From NCBI RefSeq assembly GCF_000004825.1, contig NW_008805100.1:186001-250000 (forward strand): a stretch of 64,000 nt of DNA, read 5' to 3'. A model generated the notes under the pieces. It was not told where the DNA came from, ran no database searches, and saw only the letters and a list, made by a program, of their open reading frames with translations. This DNA is from Heterostelium album PN500. Its lineage: Eukaryota > Evosea > Eumycetozoa > Acytosteliales > Acytosteliaceae. A program made the translations under genes and the position numbers. Below, one piece after another: positions 35,354 to 48,000 of the stretch. How positions within the stretch are numbered: position 1 is the stretch's first letter; every line of letters begins with the position of its first letter.

Positions 35354-36821
35354 AATTCTGAAATCTTAATTTCACGTTTAGTTTGGAATAGTTGATGATT
35401 ATTTCGATCATCTGGATGACTGATCAATTTAAATATTCAAAAATACAGAGTTAATATCTGATTGATAATAATATTTTAAAAATGATTATTCGAGTATTTA
35501 CCAACATAATAATTTGAGAATTGTTGATCCAATTGAAAAGATGTCACATGATTGTGCATATTGTCGTTTCATTGCTTCCTAATTGTATTATTATTTTGAT
35601 TTAGTAAAATATTTAAATATTAATTAATAGAATATACTTACTGGTGAAATATAACCAATTGTTCCACGAGTTGCATTTATAAGTGTGTTTGAATACATAT
35701 CAAAAATAGTTGGATCTGATATTTCTTTCGAATTTGAAACACTTGTTATGACAACAGGTGCCTTGAAAAATACTTTTGAATCTTGATATTCAATGATTGT
35801 TGATTGATCAATGAATTTACAACATCCAAAATCACCAAGAATCAAAGTACCATAATCACCAATGAATATGTTTGATGGTTTGATATCACAATGAACAATT
35901 CCATGTTTATCAAGTTCCAAAAGAATATTGAAAAGTTGGCTAATATAATTCCCATATATTCGCTAATATCTGATTCTTTAAAGATTCTATTTTTATGCTC
36001 AATATAAATGTGGTTAATTGTAATATATTCATATCTTGATAAATATTTTATACTTACAGATTTAGATCAGTTAAATGTTTATACTTTTGAGAAAGATCAC
36101 CACTATCACAATATTCAGTGATGATATGAAAGATTTGATTATCTTTATCATCATGATAGTCAACAAGTTGAACAAATCTTTGATTACCTTTGAGTAATTT
36201 CATTGATTTGATTTCATTCTCAGCTCTTTCATAAGATTTCTGATTATCTTTACCTTTATAGTTTATCTTTTTATAAACATACTTTTGAATTGATTTTGTT
36301 AGTTTTATGATTGTCAATTGATTAATTACTTTGAAAAATGATCTTACCAATCTTTTATTAAAAGAATTATCAGGACCATACACTAAATATACATCATTGA
36401 TATTATTACTGTTTGTAAATCTTGATATTGAATGATATCGTTTGTTATTAATGATGTGCGTTTGTTTGAAATAGTCAAACGTGTATTTGAATTGACATTT
36501 TTGAATATTGATTGTGTATGATTCTGATTTGTTTAAAAGTATCGATAGATTTAAGAGTGAATCTGAAATGATTAATTGATATTGATATTGAGTATCGACT
36601 GTATCTGGAACTACTATCTCATCATTATTTTTAATATTTCCGATTAATATGATATTTGTGTGTTGTTCATTATCTTTATCTTTCAAATGATTATGAACTA
36701 AAACTATTAGATTATCATAATATTTATAAGGAAATATAGATCGCTCACTTCTAAATTTCAAAACATTCTTTCCATTGATTAATCTATCTATTTTATCGAT
36801 TATATTTGTATTTGTATTCAT
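35354..36821 (-). pseudogene. Kinase-FNIP gene K4, truncated
   Basis: Exon 1 is open from MNTNTN (36,821); the usual MFK start is TTG here. Donor GTAAGT follows at 36,057. Exon 2 carries a small duplication near 35,945 (GGCTAATATAATTCCCATAT) that shifts the frame before the catalytic loop, although HCDIKPSN and GDFGCC are preserved further on. Exon 3 is present. Exon 4 is cut at about 35,354, so the FNIP array is missing, as in K3 but with a different breakpoint. Confidence 0.83.
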
Positions 36822-36885
36822 TTTGAACAATATTCTTTATTTTATCAAAAATGATTGTTTGCAAAATCATTGCACGTGTTACACC

Positions 36886-39064
36886 CAGTCACGATCGTTG
36901 GAAATTTGCCTTCTAATTTCTTGCAAAAAAAAATTCATTTTTGAACAAAATTTTATATGAAATTTTAAATATTTAAATTAATATAAAATTATTTGTTTGT
37001 AGATTTTATTTAAATAAATTAAAGAAAGATTTAACCAAAGTTTTATCATTCGATTGTGCTACATTGGTATTAGTTGTAGTTGAGGTATTTTGGGAAACAA
37101 TTTGAGGTTGTGATGTAGAAGATTGTACTTTATTCAAAATGTTGTTGGTGGTATTATTGATTTGAAGGTTTGCTTGATACAAAGAAATTGTTGGTTCTTC
37201 GTCTAGTGTCTTTCTTTTCTTTTTAGATACATCATAGGTTATTTTGATAATATCCCTGTCAAAATTTGATTCAATTAATAGGGTTAATGAGGTGATTTAA
37301 AAAAAAGTTGAACATACTGTGTATCTTGGGAAGTTATTATGGCACCCTTGCGCTTTTTATCTCTCATTACTATAGCCCGTTCTTTTTGGGTCATGGCTTG
37401 AGCATTTGCCGGAACAATCTCTTTGTTCCCGGCTATAGCGATTTCCTTTGAGATAGACTTTTTCGGCTTTTTAAGAAATATTGGGTCGCAGTATTCATGT
37501 GCCATCCAATTGAACAAACCAGACTTAATCCAAGACATTCTTATATTGGATGAGTTGAATGATGATGACCAAGCATGATAAGCCAACATTTGGTAGTGTT
37601 TATCGTTCACTTTAAACTTTGGATTGTCCTTTAACCCATCTCTGAGCAAATTTGATAGGTGTTGAGAGAATGACGAAAATAGGACTAAATCCAAAGGCTG
37701 GAGAATGTGAGTAAGGTTTGATGGGAACGTCATTATGATAAGATTATTCTCATCACAAAGTTTTTTTTCGTCAAAGAAATAATTGGATATGTGATTGTCC
37801 ACTAAAAGCAGCTTTTTATCTGTTTTCTTAAATTGTCCTAGAAGCCATTCGACATATTCTTTCTTTATCTCTTGCGTTACCTATAATATATAATAATACA
37901 ATGTATCAATATTGATATATTAATAATAGCAATAGACAACTTTGGATCAAGTTATAAAAAGTTGCCAACTTACATATCCTGACTCATTAGCAATAATGAC
38001 ACCATAATTTGAATTTTGCATGTGTTCCCATTTTACTCGTTTAGGAATCCGGAGAACGTTATAGGGTGGTAGAGCATGACCAGATGCTGTTATTGTTCCA
38101 ATCATTGTAAAGTGTTGACTTTGGGATTGCTTGGGAAACCTAGGTTTGACTATCTCAAATTTGTTTCCACGGTCAATAATGGCAACCTATATTTTTATAA
38201 CAATTAGCTAAATCTTTCGAAAAAAAACTAATAAATAGAATATTAAATACCTTTTGATTCATTTTCGTGAATAAAACACCTTTCTCATCAGAGTTTATCA
38301 CATTCTTTGGTTGAATTTAGTTTTCTACTATCACTTTATGAACACTCTTGATGAAACCTTGAATATCGGCCTCTTTATCCGCTTTTAATATGGCTTCATC
38401 TTGAAACTTAACCTTTCTTAACTTTAAGATCGGATATTTTTGTTTCGGCTTTGTCCACCAGTCACGACCAGGGGTGACGACTCATTGTATAGCCATATTT
38501 GTCATATACCTTTCCGACCACCCAATTTAGAATATTCTCTTTCGTTATCGGAATATTCTTGGTGTTTGATTCTTCTACCATCTTTATCATCTCTAATTCT
38601 TCTGCTTCGGTGAGATATCTACCTCTTGGCTTAAAGGAGAGGTTATTTTTTTTTCTTGGATATCTCACTTTCAGAAACTCCATACTTTTGAGAGAGCTCC
38701 TTTTGAGTAAAACCTGTATCGTTTTGAATTTCATTTATTGCTTCCATCAACCTCTCTTCTCTGCTCATTTGACTAATCCTCTGAGGTGTTACACCTATGA
38801 TACTGCTTAATTCTTGTGTATCCTCCTATTAAAAGTGCTATATTAGCACTATCTTTTCTAAATAATAACATAATTTTTAAATAATGTTAAACCCGACATA
38901 CCATTGCATTGATACATTCTATTTTAATATAACTTTGTTTATTTTTATCTTAAAATCTACAGATATTAATAACTTAGCTTCAAAAAAAAACAATATTAAT
39001 TTTTTTAAAAATTTTCACAAATTTGTGCAGAAATGAGAAGGCAAATTTCCAACGATCGTGACTG
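36886..39064 (-). mobile_element. pogo/Tigger-like DNA transposon
   Basis: Terminal inverted repeats of about 35 bp start CAGTCACGATCGTTGGAAAT at each end (an outer ACACC can be added). The 2.2-kb interior encodes a DDE transposase on the minus strand. The flanks belong to different repeat units (K4 5' flank on the left, block M on the right), and no TA or other target duplication is visible. Confidence 0.85.
37006..38830 (-). CDS. pogo-like DDE transposase
   Basis: Multi-exon, minus strand. Near the N-terminus are two helix-turn-helix segments (SREERLMEAINEIQND, TQKELSQKYGVSESEISKKK; then GRYLTEAEELEMIKMVEES), as in pogo/CENP-B-type DNA-binding regions. The catalytic Asp residues are visible in INSDEKGVLF, LLVDNHISNYF and THILQPLDLVLF, with MIGTITASGHALPPYNVLRI between the first two. 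Introns with GTATTT...ATATAG, GTAAGT...TTATAG and GTATGT...GACAG fit in phase. The last exon ends SFFNLFK at 37,006. At least one in-frame TAA lies just before the first catalytic block, and the first exon could not be placed in phase, so this copy is probably inactive but young. Confidence 0.8.
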
Positions 39065-39359
39065 GTGTCAGTTCAAAGTAAAAGTAATGCATAATAGATT
39101 ATTTGAATTATTATAAAAGAATATCTTACTTAATATGTACATATCAAAACAGATTTTTATTTCTATTTGATTAGAGGTTGGAATTCGATATACCCAGTCA
39201 TACTAGAACTCTCACAATCTTCAACTTTGTTGATCACTGATTGACCGAGTGGCGTTCTAAGTGGACACTTATAGATATAGCCACTCACAACCTGTACATA
39301 TCTTCACCTAAATTCATTTTCTTGGATAATGATGCACCAAAGTCGCCAACTCTCCTCTC

Positions 39360-39605
39360 CTATTCAATGTGACTGGAATGCCATTGACCCATCATAGAAT
39401 TTGAAGAACCTCTAAGCATGGACATCATTAGATTGACATCGTTGATTGTTTCTTGGTATAGTTGGTTCCTTAGATACAGCCATGCCACACATAGTCGAAA
39501 GCCTTGAATGGGTTTGTCAAACAGAGTGATGATAGATTCGGCATTGCCAACGGCTGCTGCTGTCCCAACTATCTCTTTCAAAAGTATTATATTGTCGTGG
39601 ATCAA
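39360..39605 (-). pseudogene. LINE reverse transcriptase fragment
   Basis: Same 81-residue open stretch as at 13,827-14,072 with a few changes (RNQLYQETINDVN). Confidence 0.7.
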
Positions 39606-39842
39606 TCAACCAGGATGAAACCGTTTTGATAGGTATTTATGATCTGTTGTAGAACAATTGTAAGTCAAGCATGAATGACATTGCTTTATAGCGTGTAATC
39701 GTAGTTACGTATGTCACCTATTTTTTTAATATATATGTTAGAGATGATACCTATTTTTAAATTCAGATGGAATCAGATGATAATATAACTTGTTTATAGT
39801 AATTATATTTATAAAAACTAATCTTTACTTTATGTAATTTAG

Positions 39843-39936
39843 TTTTCTAGATTTAGAAGTACATGAATTAGTAGATAGATTAGATAATGAAACGAATAAT
39901 AGATATCATAAATTAAATAGAGCTATTGGACAATTG
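39843..39936 (+). pseudogene. Orphan GPN3 exon 3
   Basis: Intact 94-base exon with acceptor AATTTAG and donor GTATGT, open in the correct phase, followed by the common intron 3 breakpoint (TTTACTTGACCGG). Confidence 0.85.
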
Positions 39937-41389
39937 GTATGTTTGTTTATGTTTAAACTTTACTTGACCGGAACAAAATGAAATTACAAGTTTCTGGTGT
40001 ACCGACATGCACCAAGGGTTGTAGATCATAGACAAATGATTGCAGTCAAACAGAGTGTTGATAGCTTTTTTGTGATGATCTCATTCATAATAGAACATAA
40101 TATCGAACACAAATATAATATAAATCAATAAACTAAATATCAATAATTAGATCTAGATTCATATGGTCTTCTTAGAATTATAAATTAACACAAATGAATC
40201 AACAAAACTTTACCTAAACCAATGAAATATATATTTAAACTCGTTTTTTTTATTTTTTGTTATTGTATTCTTTATTATCATCTTTTTAGTATTAATAATC
40301 AAATTTTGCATTTTCAGCGGCAGTCAAGCGAGAACTACTCTTCAACTGAAGAAAAAAAACTCTCGGCAGAGCTGAAGGAAACGTGTCACTCAGTGCGCGT
40401 ATCCACAAGAAAACATTCGACAGCGTCCATGGAGTTCTACAAGTAGAACCGAAAAGCAATGAATCACCATCCTTGACGACTTGTTTGACGACAACCCATA
40501 AAGCTGTCACTGGTGCACTGTAACAAAACGACCACTGTGATGTACCGAATACAACCGACACAGAGAATTAGTGATGCTCTGACTCTGAGAGCGACCATCA
40601 TAATGATATCAGTACAAATCACTAGTCTGCAAGTGTGATGTCGATAAAATCAACTCTAATTGGAACCTCCACGCGTGCTTGTGAAGAAGTCTCTTCCATG
40701 TTTGTACAACCAGTATTACCCATTCGAAATCAAGAGCAATCACAAGTTCTAAGAGCACTCAACGTTGAGGTGGAGGAACTGTTGACATCTAAAATTCTGA
40801 TTGAAACATATCTATTGTTGTTTGTTCAAGTCTATTCACAATCGTCTCCAAGTAAACATGAAGCTATTGTATGGTGTTCTGTCTTCTGTGATAAAAGTTG
40901 GTTAACTAACGTCAAAAAATCATTATTTTAAATAATTGTGGTTATAACTTACAAGTCTTGAACTATACTATTATTCTAGAATAAACATCTCTCAAACTGG
41001 TGGTTCAAAGTCTGTTAAAAGATCAAAAAACATTTCATATATATCATTACTGCTATCATTCGATCTATCTGACTTACAGTTGTCTCTGTCATCTATATAG
41101 TGATAAAACACATAACCTGTTAATTAGATATTGAATAATGACAACACTCTATACACCGAATTATAATACATACACATTATTTACAACTCTGCTGATTTTT
41201 AAGTGTTGTACATCTTTATCTTTCAAAGTTGGATGTAATACCATTGACAAGCCACATAGATTACTATCGATGATTATATTGATATAGTTCCTGTGAATAC
41301 CGACATTAACATTCTTTCAATGCAAGCCATGCGACAGAAAGTCAAACACCTTGAGCTCGAACAGATGATTGCTCCTAACATCTTTGATT

Positions 41390-41680
41390 ATCTTTTATAG
41401 TTTATCTTTATATAAACATAGTTTTTGAATTGATTTTGTTAGTTTTAAGATCGTGAATAAATAGATATCAAATTAGTCTTACCATTAGTCAATTATTGCA
41501 CTAGTACATATCATTGATATTATTACTGTTTTTAAAGCTTGTTATTGAATGATTGTAGATAAGTATAATTTCGATTTTTTAATTATGAATGACTCTGATT
41601 ATATTATTACTAATTATTATTTATCTGATTTCTAGATATAAAGTTTGTTATTCATTTTTAAAGTATTCTTGTTGTTATTT
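41390..41680 (-). pseudogene. Degraded kinase-FNIP exon 1 remnant
   Basis: Third copy of the remnant in block M; no open frame. Confidence 0.6.
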
Positions 41681-42212
41681 TTATGATTAAATTATAACTT
41701 TGCAATAATAATAAACATTTCTTTGGTTTAAAAATTTTAGATCATTATTTTTGTTTATTATTTATTTATAATTAAACAATTCTTAAGTTTTATATATTGC
41801 CTCGATTTTAAATCGGTATTTATGTTTACAAGTTAGAAATGATGAATTTATTTGGACTATATTATCTTGAACTCATTGTTTGAATGTATCGATACTAGAC
41901 AGAGTCAAAAGCATTGAGTGAGTCAAACATCGTGACGATAGCTTTCGCGTGTCAACGGCTGCCTCAATGATCTCTTTGTATTGTATTGGATCAATCAATC
42001 TACATGAGATGAAACCAGTTTGATAGTGTAATACAGTAATAGTAAGAACGTTCACAAATAAATATTAAATATAGATCGATTTATTGTTGGTTGTAAAACT
42101 ATGTAAATACTTACATTATAATATCAATTTAAATATAGAATTGTTTTATTAATAATTTGTTGTTGTTGTATAACTGTAGGTTGTCTCAATAGATATATAT
42201 ATAATATTATCA

Positions 42213-42999
42213 CAGTCGCTGATCACTGTCGACGAGGTGATGGACGAGTTGGCACGGACCAAACGGTGGTCTGGTCTATGCTATGGAGTATCTGGTGGAG
42301 AACATGGATTGGTTGATGGATGAACTCGATGATTTCGAAGAGGATTATCTCATTATCGATTGTCCTGGTCAGATCGAGTTGTACAGTCATATACCGGTGA
42401 TGCGTACACTCCTCGATGCACTGCAACAATCTGGCTATAGAGTTTGTGCTGTATTCATGGTGGATTCACAATTCATTCTCGACAGTTGTAAATTTATAAG
42501 TGGTTCACTCATGTGTTTATCGGCAATGATTCGTCTCGAGATTCCACATATCAATGTTCTTACAAAGTTGGATGTCATAAAGAAATCACACAGACTGAAA
42601 GATATTGAAAGGTAAGATTATATAATAATAATATATTAACTTGTTTGTTTATAATACTAATCTATATCTTTATGTTTGTTTTATTTAGTTTTCTAGATTT
42701 AGAAGTACATGAATTGGTAGATAGATTAGATAATGAAACGAATAATAGATATCATAAATTAAATAGAACTATTGGACAATTGGTATGTTTGTTAATTAAA
42801 ATTAAAGTTGGAAGATTATAGTTTGGTTGGATATATCCCACTTGATATTTCAGATCAAGAGAGTATTAGTTTTTTATTGGCACAGATAGATAATTCAATA
42901 CAGTATGGTGAAGATGTCGAACCACAAGATCCAAACGACCAATACTTTGAAGAAGATGAAGATGCTGATGATGGTGCTTTCGATAATTACAACAATTAA
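42213..42999 (+). pseudogene. GPN3 exons 2-4, 5'-truncated
   Basis: Begins in exon 2 at [12 protein letters not shown], without exon 1 or the P-loop. A deletion turns AYGPNGG into ARTKRW (GGCACGGACC), breaking the GPN motif. From [10 protein letters not shown] to the exon 2 donor (GTAAGA), exon 3 and exon 4 (MEDYSLVG... DNYNN) all frames are open. Intron 3 is only 25 bases (GTATGTTTG...ATTAAAG) against 99 in the intact gene. It converges on K5. Confidence 0.87.
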
Positions 43000-43166
43000 A
43001 TAAATTATTAAACTTCAAAAAGTTATTATTCAAGCATTTAAGTTATCAGTTCTCCAATTGTAGTCAAATTAATTATGTAGTTGTATAATCTTGTAACTTA
43101 AAACTTTATTTCTACATTTAAAAAACAATATTCTTTAAATTTATTTTTACTTAGATTTGGTCATGT

Positions 43167-46100
43167 TTATAAAATGTTATTACTGTTATGTAAAAGTAGA
43201 GCAATGATGTATTCTCCTTTGATTTGATTGCTTTGAGAATCGACAATGTAATCACTGATCTTCGATAAATTGTGTGTTGAATAATATTCTGGATAGAATT
43301 CTTTGATAAATGAAAGTGAATCTTGAGAATTTGTCAATTGAAATGTTGTTATTGTTTGAGGGTGTCCATAATCATCATTAAAATTTATTTCAAGAATGTT
43401 TAGATTTAAAGCTAATTTTCTTTGATTCACCGAGTCTTTTTGTATTCCACCAATAATGAGTGATGAAATTGATTTTGGTAAAGTTATTCCAATATCGGTA
43501 TTTGTTGGAGTAGGACCATAAATAGTTATACACTTGAGTGAAGATGGAAGAACACCAATGCTAATTATATGTTTATAAGAGTGAAGATATAAATGTTGAA
43601 GAGATTGTGGTAATACTCCAATATCCAATGGTTGATCAAGTGGAAAATACATATTTATAAGATGTTTTGGTAAAACATCTCTCTCTATTCTATGTTTGTA
43701 GATACCATACATTTTTAATGATTTTAGTGATTCAGATAACACACCAACTGATAATATTTGATTGAATAAATATCCAAACACCAATGATTCAAGTGATTCA
43801 GGTAACACACCAACTGATAATATTTGATTGAATGAATATCCAAATGATAATGATTCAAGTGATTTAGGTAACTCACTGACTGATAATATTTGATTGAATC
43901 TATTTCCAAACACCAATGATTTCAGTGATTCAGGTAACACACCAACTGATAATATTTGATTGAATCTATTTCCAAACACCAATGTCTTCAGTGATTCAGG
44001 TAACACACCAACTGATAATATTTGATTGAATTCATCACCAAATGTTAATGATTCAAGTGATTCAGGTAACACACCGACTGATAATATTTGATTGAATGAA
44101 TATCCAAACTTCAATGATTTTAGTGATTCAGGTAACACACCAACTGATAATATTTGATTGAATCCAAATATAAACACCAATGATTCAAGTGATTTAGGTA
44201 ACACACCAACTGATAATATTTGATTGAATTCATATCCAAACTTCAATGATTTCAGTGATTCAGGTAACACACCAACTGATAATATTTGATTGAATCTATT
44301 TCCAAACACCAATGTCTTCAGTGATTCAGGTAACACACCAACTGATAATATTTGATTGAATTTATCACCAAACACCAATGATTTCAATGATTTAGGTAAC
44401 ACACCGACTGATAATATTTGATTGAATTCATCACCAAACTTCAATGATTCAAGTGATTCAGGTAACACACCAACTGATAATATTTTGATTGAATTTAGAT
44501 CCAAATGATAATGATTTCAGTGATTCAGGTAGCACACAGACTGATAATATTTGATTGAATTTAGATCCAAATGATAATGATGTCAGATTTGGAGGGAGTG
44601 AATTAGATTCCAAAGGTTGATTAAATTCATGACCAAATTTGATTTTAGTGATATTGACGGATCTATTTTTGAATGTAGTATTTAAATTGAACGAAATTGA
44701 ATGTTGATTGGTGTTGGTTTCAATATATTGGTTTAATAATTGATTCAATGATTCTCTATTCTTTGGACTCTGATCCAACAATTGATGAATAAATTCAATC
44801 AATTGTTTTGAATATATGGATTCTGAAATGATAATTTCACCAGTAGTTTTGAATAATTCATGATTTTTTTGATCATCTTGATGACTGATCAATTTAAATA
44901 TTCAAAAATACAGAGTTAATATCTGATTGATAATAATATTTTAAAAGTATGATTATTCGAGTATTTACCAACATAATAATTTGAGAATTGTTGATCCAAT
45001 TGAAAAGATGTCACATGATTGTGCATATTGTCGTTTCATTGCTTCCTAATTGTATTATTATTTTGATTTAGTTATAAATATATTTAATAATCAAATAATA
45101 GAATATACAAACTGGTGAAATATAACCAATTGTTCCACGAGTTGCATTTATAAGTGTGTTTGAATACATTTCAAAAATAGTTGGATCTGATATTTCTTTC
45201 GAATTTGAAACACTTGTTATGACAACAGGTGCCTTGAAAAATAGGTTTTTGATATTCAATGATTGTTGATTGACCAATGAATTTACAACATCCAAAAATA
45301 CATTTGAATCTTGATATTCAGTGATTGTTGATTGACCAATGAATTTACAACATCCAAAATCACCAAGAATCAAAGTACCATCATTATCAATGAATATGTT
45401 TGATGGTTTGATATCACAATGAACAATTCCATGTTTATCAAGATCCAAAAGAATATTGAAAAGTTGTCGAATATATTCGCTAATATCTGATTCTTTAAAG
45501 ATCCTATTTTTATGTTCAATATGAAAGTTAAATTAATATCTCGATTGTATTAGAATTTTATTTTAATTCTTACAGATTATGATCAGTAAAATGTTTATAC
45601 TTTTGATCAAGATCACCACCTTTACAATAATCAGTGATAATATGAAAGATTTGATTGTGTTTATCATGATGATAGTCAACAAGTTGAACAAATCTTCGAT
45701 TACCTTTGAGTAATTCCATTGATTTGATTTCATTCTCAGCTCTTTCATAAGATTTCTGATTATCTTTATAGTTTATCTTTTTATAAACATACTTTTGAAT
45801 TGATTTTGTTAGTTTTATGATTGTCAATTGATTAATTACTTTGAAAAATGATCTTACCAATCTTTTAACTAAAGCATTATGAGGACCACCCACTATATAT
45901 ACATCATTGATATTATTACTGTTTGGAAATCTTGATATTAAATGATATCGTTCGTTATTAATGATGTGTGTTTGTTTGAAATAGTCAAACGTGTCTTTGA
46001 TTTTGAAATAGTTTAACATGAGTTGGAATTGACTTTTTTGAATATTGATTGTGTATGATTCTGATTTGTTTAAAAGTATCGATAGATATAAGAGTGAATA

Positions 46101-46364
46101 TGAATCTATTAATATTAATTGATATTGAGTATCGACTGTATCTGGTACTACTATCTCATCATTAGATTTACTATTTCTGATTAATATGATATTTGTGTGT
46201 TGTTCATTATCTTTATCTTTCAAATGATTATGAACTAAAACTATTAGATCATCATAATGTCCATAAAAATTAGATCGCACACTTCTAAATTTCAATACAT
46301 TCTTTCCATTGATTAATCTATCTGTTTTCTCGATTATATTTGTATTTGTAATCATTTTGAACAT
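43167..46364 (-). pseudogene. Kinase-FNIP gene K5 (near-intact, one frameshift)
   Basis: Exons 46364-45574, 45503-45113, 45045-44969 and 44884-43167. The first three join in phase (donors GTAAGA, GTTTGT, GTAAAT). Exon 2 has an in-frame internal duplication: about 60 bases encoding the DFG-proximal segment are repeated, inserting DVVNSLVNQQSLNIKN between the DFG motif and the APE-like ISPE. Exon 4 has one extra T near 44,485 (GATAATATTTTGATT), which shifts the third FNIP repeat; downstream the frame is open for 440 residues. The array has about 14 standard FNIP units plus a distinct C-terminal set (MYGIYKHRIERDVLPKHL, LYLHSYKHIISIGVLPSSL) not present in K1 or K2. With a single homopolymer change, a sequencing error is possible and the gene may be functional. 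Confidence 0.83.
43735..44640 (-). repeat. FNIP coding repeat array of K5
   Basis: About 14 units of 66 bp with the same invariant core as K1, followed on the C-terminal side (43,490-43,730) by about four diverged units. Confidence 0.88.
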
Positions 46365-46830
46365 TATTCTATATTTTATCAAAATGATTGTTTGCAAAAT
46401 CATTGAGAGTTTTATTTAAATTTAACTTTTTAATTTAGCCAATAAAATTAAATTTGTTGCAAATCAAATAAACCCACACCTGAATAGACCTAGTGAAAAT
46501 GCTTGTTTTTTTGCAAACAAAAAACTAAAAAAAATATGGATGAACAGCTGTGGTTCGCTATGACAATTTTTTTTCGTTTTTCTCACTAGTAAAAACTTGT
46601 AAGTTTAAATGTTAAAATAAAATCACTTACATATTTAAAAATGACAATATATATCTTTTAAAAATTCAAATATGTTATAACATATATTTATTTTATTTTT
46701 TTTATGGATATCCCTTCATCTTTTTTATCAAAGTGTTCTTTTGATTTTTTTTGTTTGCAATAAAAGTGATTTAAATTTGATTTATTTTAAATTAAATTTT
46801 ATTATATTTTCTGTGCTTTACTATTGTTTG
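46365..46830. other. AT-rich spacer between K5 and the next GPN3 copy
   Basis: K-type 5' flank for about 40 bases, then AT-rich sequence unlike the spacers of other units. No LINE block M lies here, so K5 and the next unit are almost directly adjacent. No gene seen. Confidence 0.5.
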
Positions 46831-46832
46831 TA

Positions 46833-47762
46833 ATGTACATGTTGTGAATTTAGATCCAGCGGCAGAGGTATTTTAATATCCGGTTTCAATTGATATAAAT
46901 AATCTTATCACTGTCGACGAGGTGATCGACGAGTTGGCATACGGACCAAACGGTGGTCTGGTCTATGCTATGGAGTATCTGGTGGAGAATATCGATTGGT
47001 TGATGGGATGAACTCGATGATTTCGAAGAGGATTATCTCATTATCGATTGTCCTGGTCAGATCGAGTTGTACAGTCATATACCGGTGATGCGCACACTCG
47101 TCGATGCACTGCAACAATCTGGCTATAGAGTTTGTGCTGTATTCATGGTGGATTCACAATTCATTCTCGACAGTTGTAAATTTATAAGTGGTTCACTCAT
47201 GTGTTTATCGGCAATGATTCGTCTCGAGATTCCACATATCAATGTTCTTACAAAGTTAGATGTCATAAAGAAATCACACAGATTGAAAGATATTGAAAGG
47301 TAAGATTATATATTAATATATTATATTAACTTATTTGTTTATAAACTAATCTATATCTTTATGTTTGTTTTATTTAGTTTTCTAGATTTAGAAGTACATG
47401 AATTGGTCGATAGATTAGATAATGAAACGAATAATAGATATCATAAATTAAATAGAGCTATTGGACAATTGGTATGTTTGTTTATGTTTAAACTTTACTT
47501 GGTGAATGCAATCATTAAAGTCATATAAGTATAGTGTTTTATTTACATGTTTTTTTAATTAAAATTAAAGTTGGAAGATTATAGTTTGGTTGGATATATC
47601 CCACTTGATATTTCAGATCAAGAGAGTATTAGTTTTTTATTGGCACAGATAGATAATTCAATACAGTATGGTGAAGATGTCGAACCACAAGATCCAAACG
47701 ACCAATACTTTGAAGAAGATGAAGATGCTGATGATGGTGCTTTCGATAATTACAACAATTAA
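46833..47762 (+). pseudogene. GPN3 exons 2-4, broken
   Basis: Starts inside exon 2 ([13 protein letters not shown], then a stop where Glu is expected). The GPN motif [13 protein letters not shown] is intact, but an extra G in GATGGGATGAAC shifts the frame. From [10 protein letters not shown] onward exon 2, exon 3 (GTATGT donor) and exon 4 are open. Exon 1 is absent. The second most complete copy after the intact gene. Confidence 0.87.
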
Positions 47763-47909
47763 ATAATTATTAAACTTCAATCATTTAAGTTTATCAGTTC
47801 TTCAATTGTAGTCAAATTAATTATGTAGTTTACAGATTAAATATTCCAAAGTTGACTATCCACTTGTAACTTCAAACTTTTTTTAAATTTTTAATTTATT
47901 TATTAATTT

Positions 47910-48000
47910 TTATAAAATGATATTTCTGTTATGTAAGAGTAGAGCAATGATGTATTCTCCTTTGATTTGATTGCTTTGAGAATCGACAAATGAATCACTA
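47910..48000 (-). pseudogene. Kinase-FNIP 3' end fragment
   Basis: The last 30 codons of a K gene (GEYIIALLL... NIIL, stop at 47,910-47,912), lying at the normal distance from the GPN3 copy and cut off at about 48,000. Confidence 0.75.

Larger units (their letters stand above)
39066..42210. repeat. Repeat block M, copy 3
   Basis: Parallel to 13,530-16,600 and to 28,030-32,000 without the hAT insertion. Contains the LINE, GPN3 exon 3 and kinase remnants listed separately. Very close to copy 2 over 40,330-41,350. Confidence 0.75.

Noticed and set aside
36881-39068. A 5-bp target duplication for the pogo element (ACACC / GTGTC)
   Set aside because: The two sequences are inverted, not direct, so they extend the terminal repeat and are not a target duplication.
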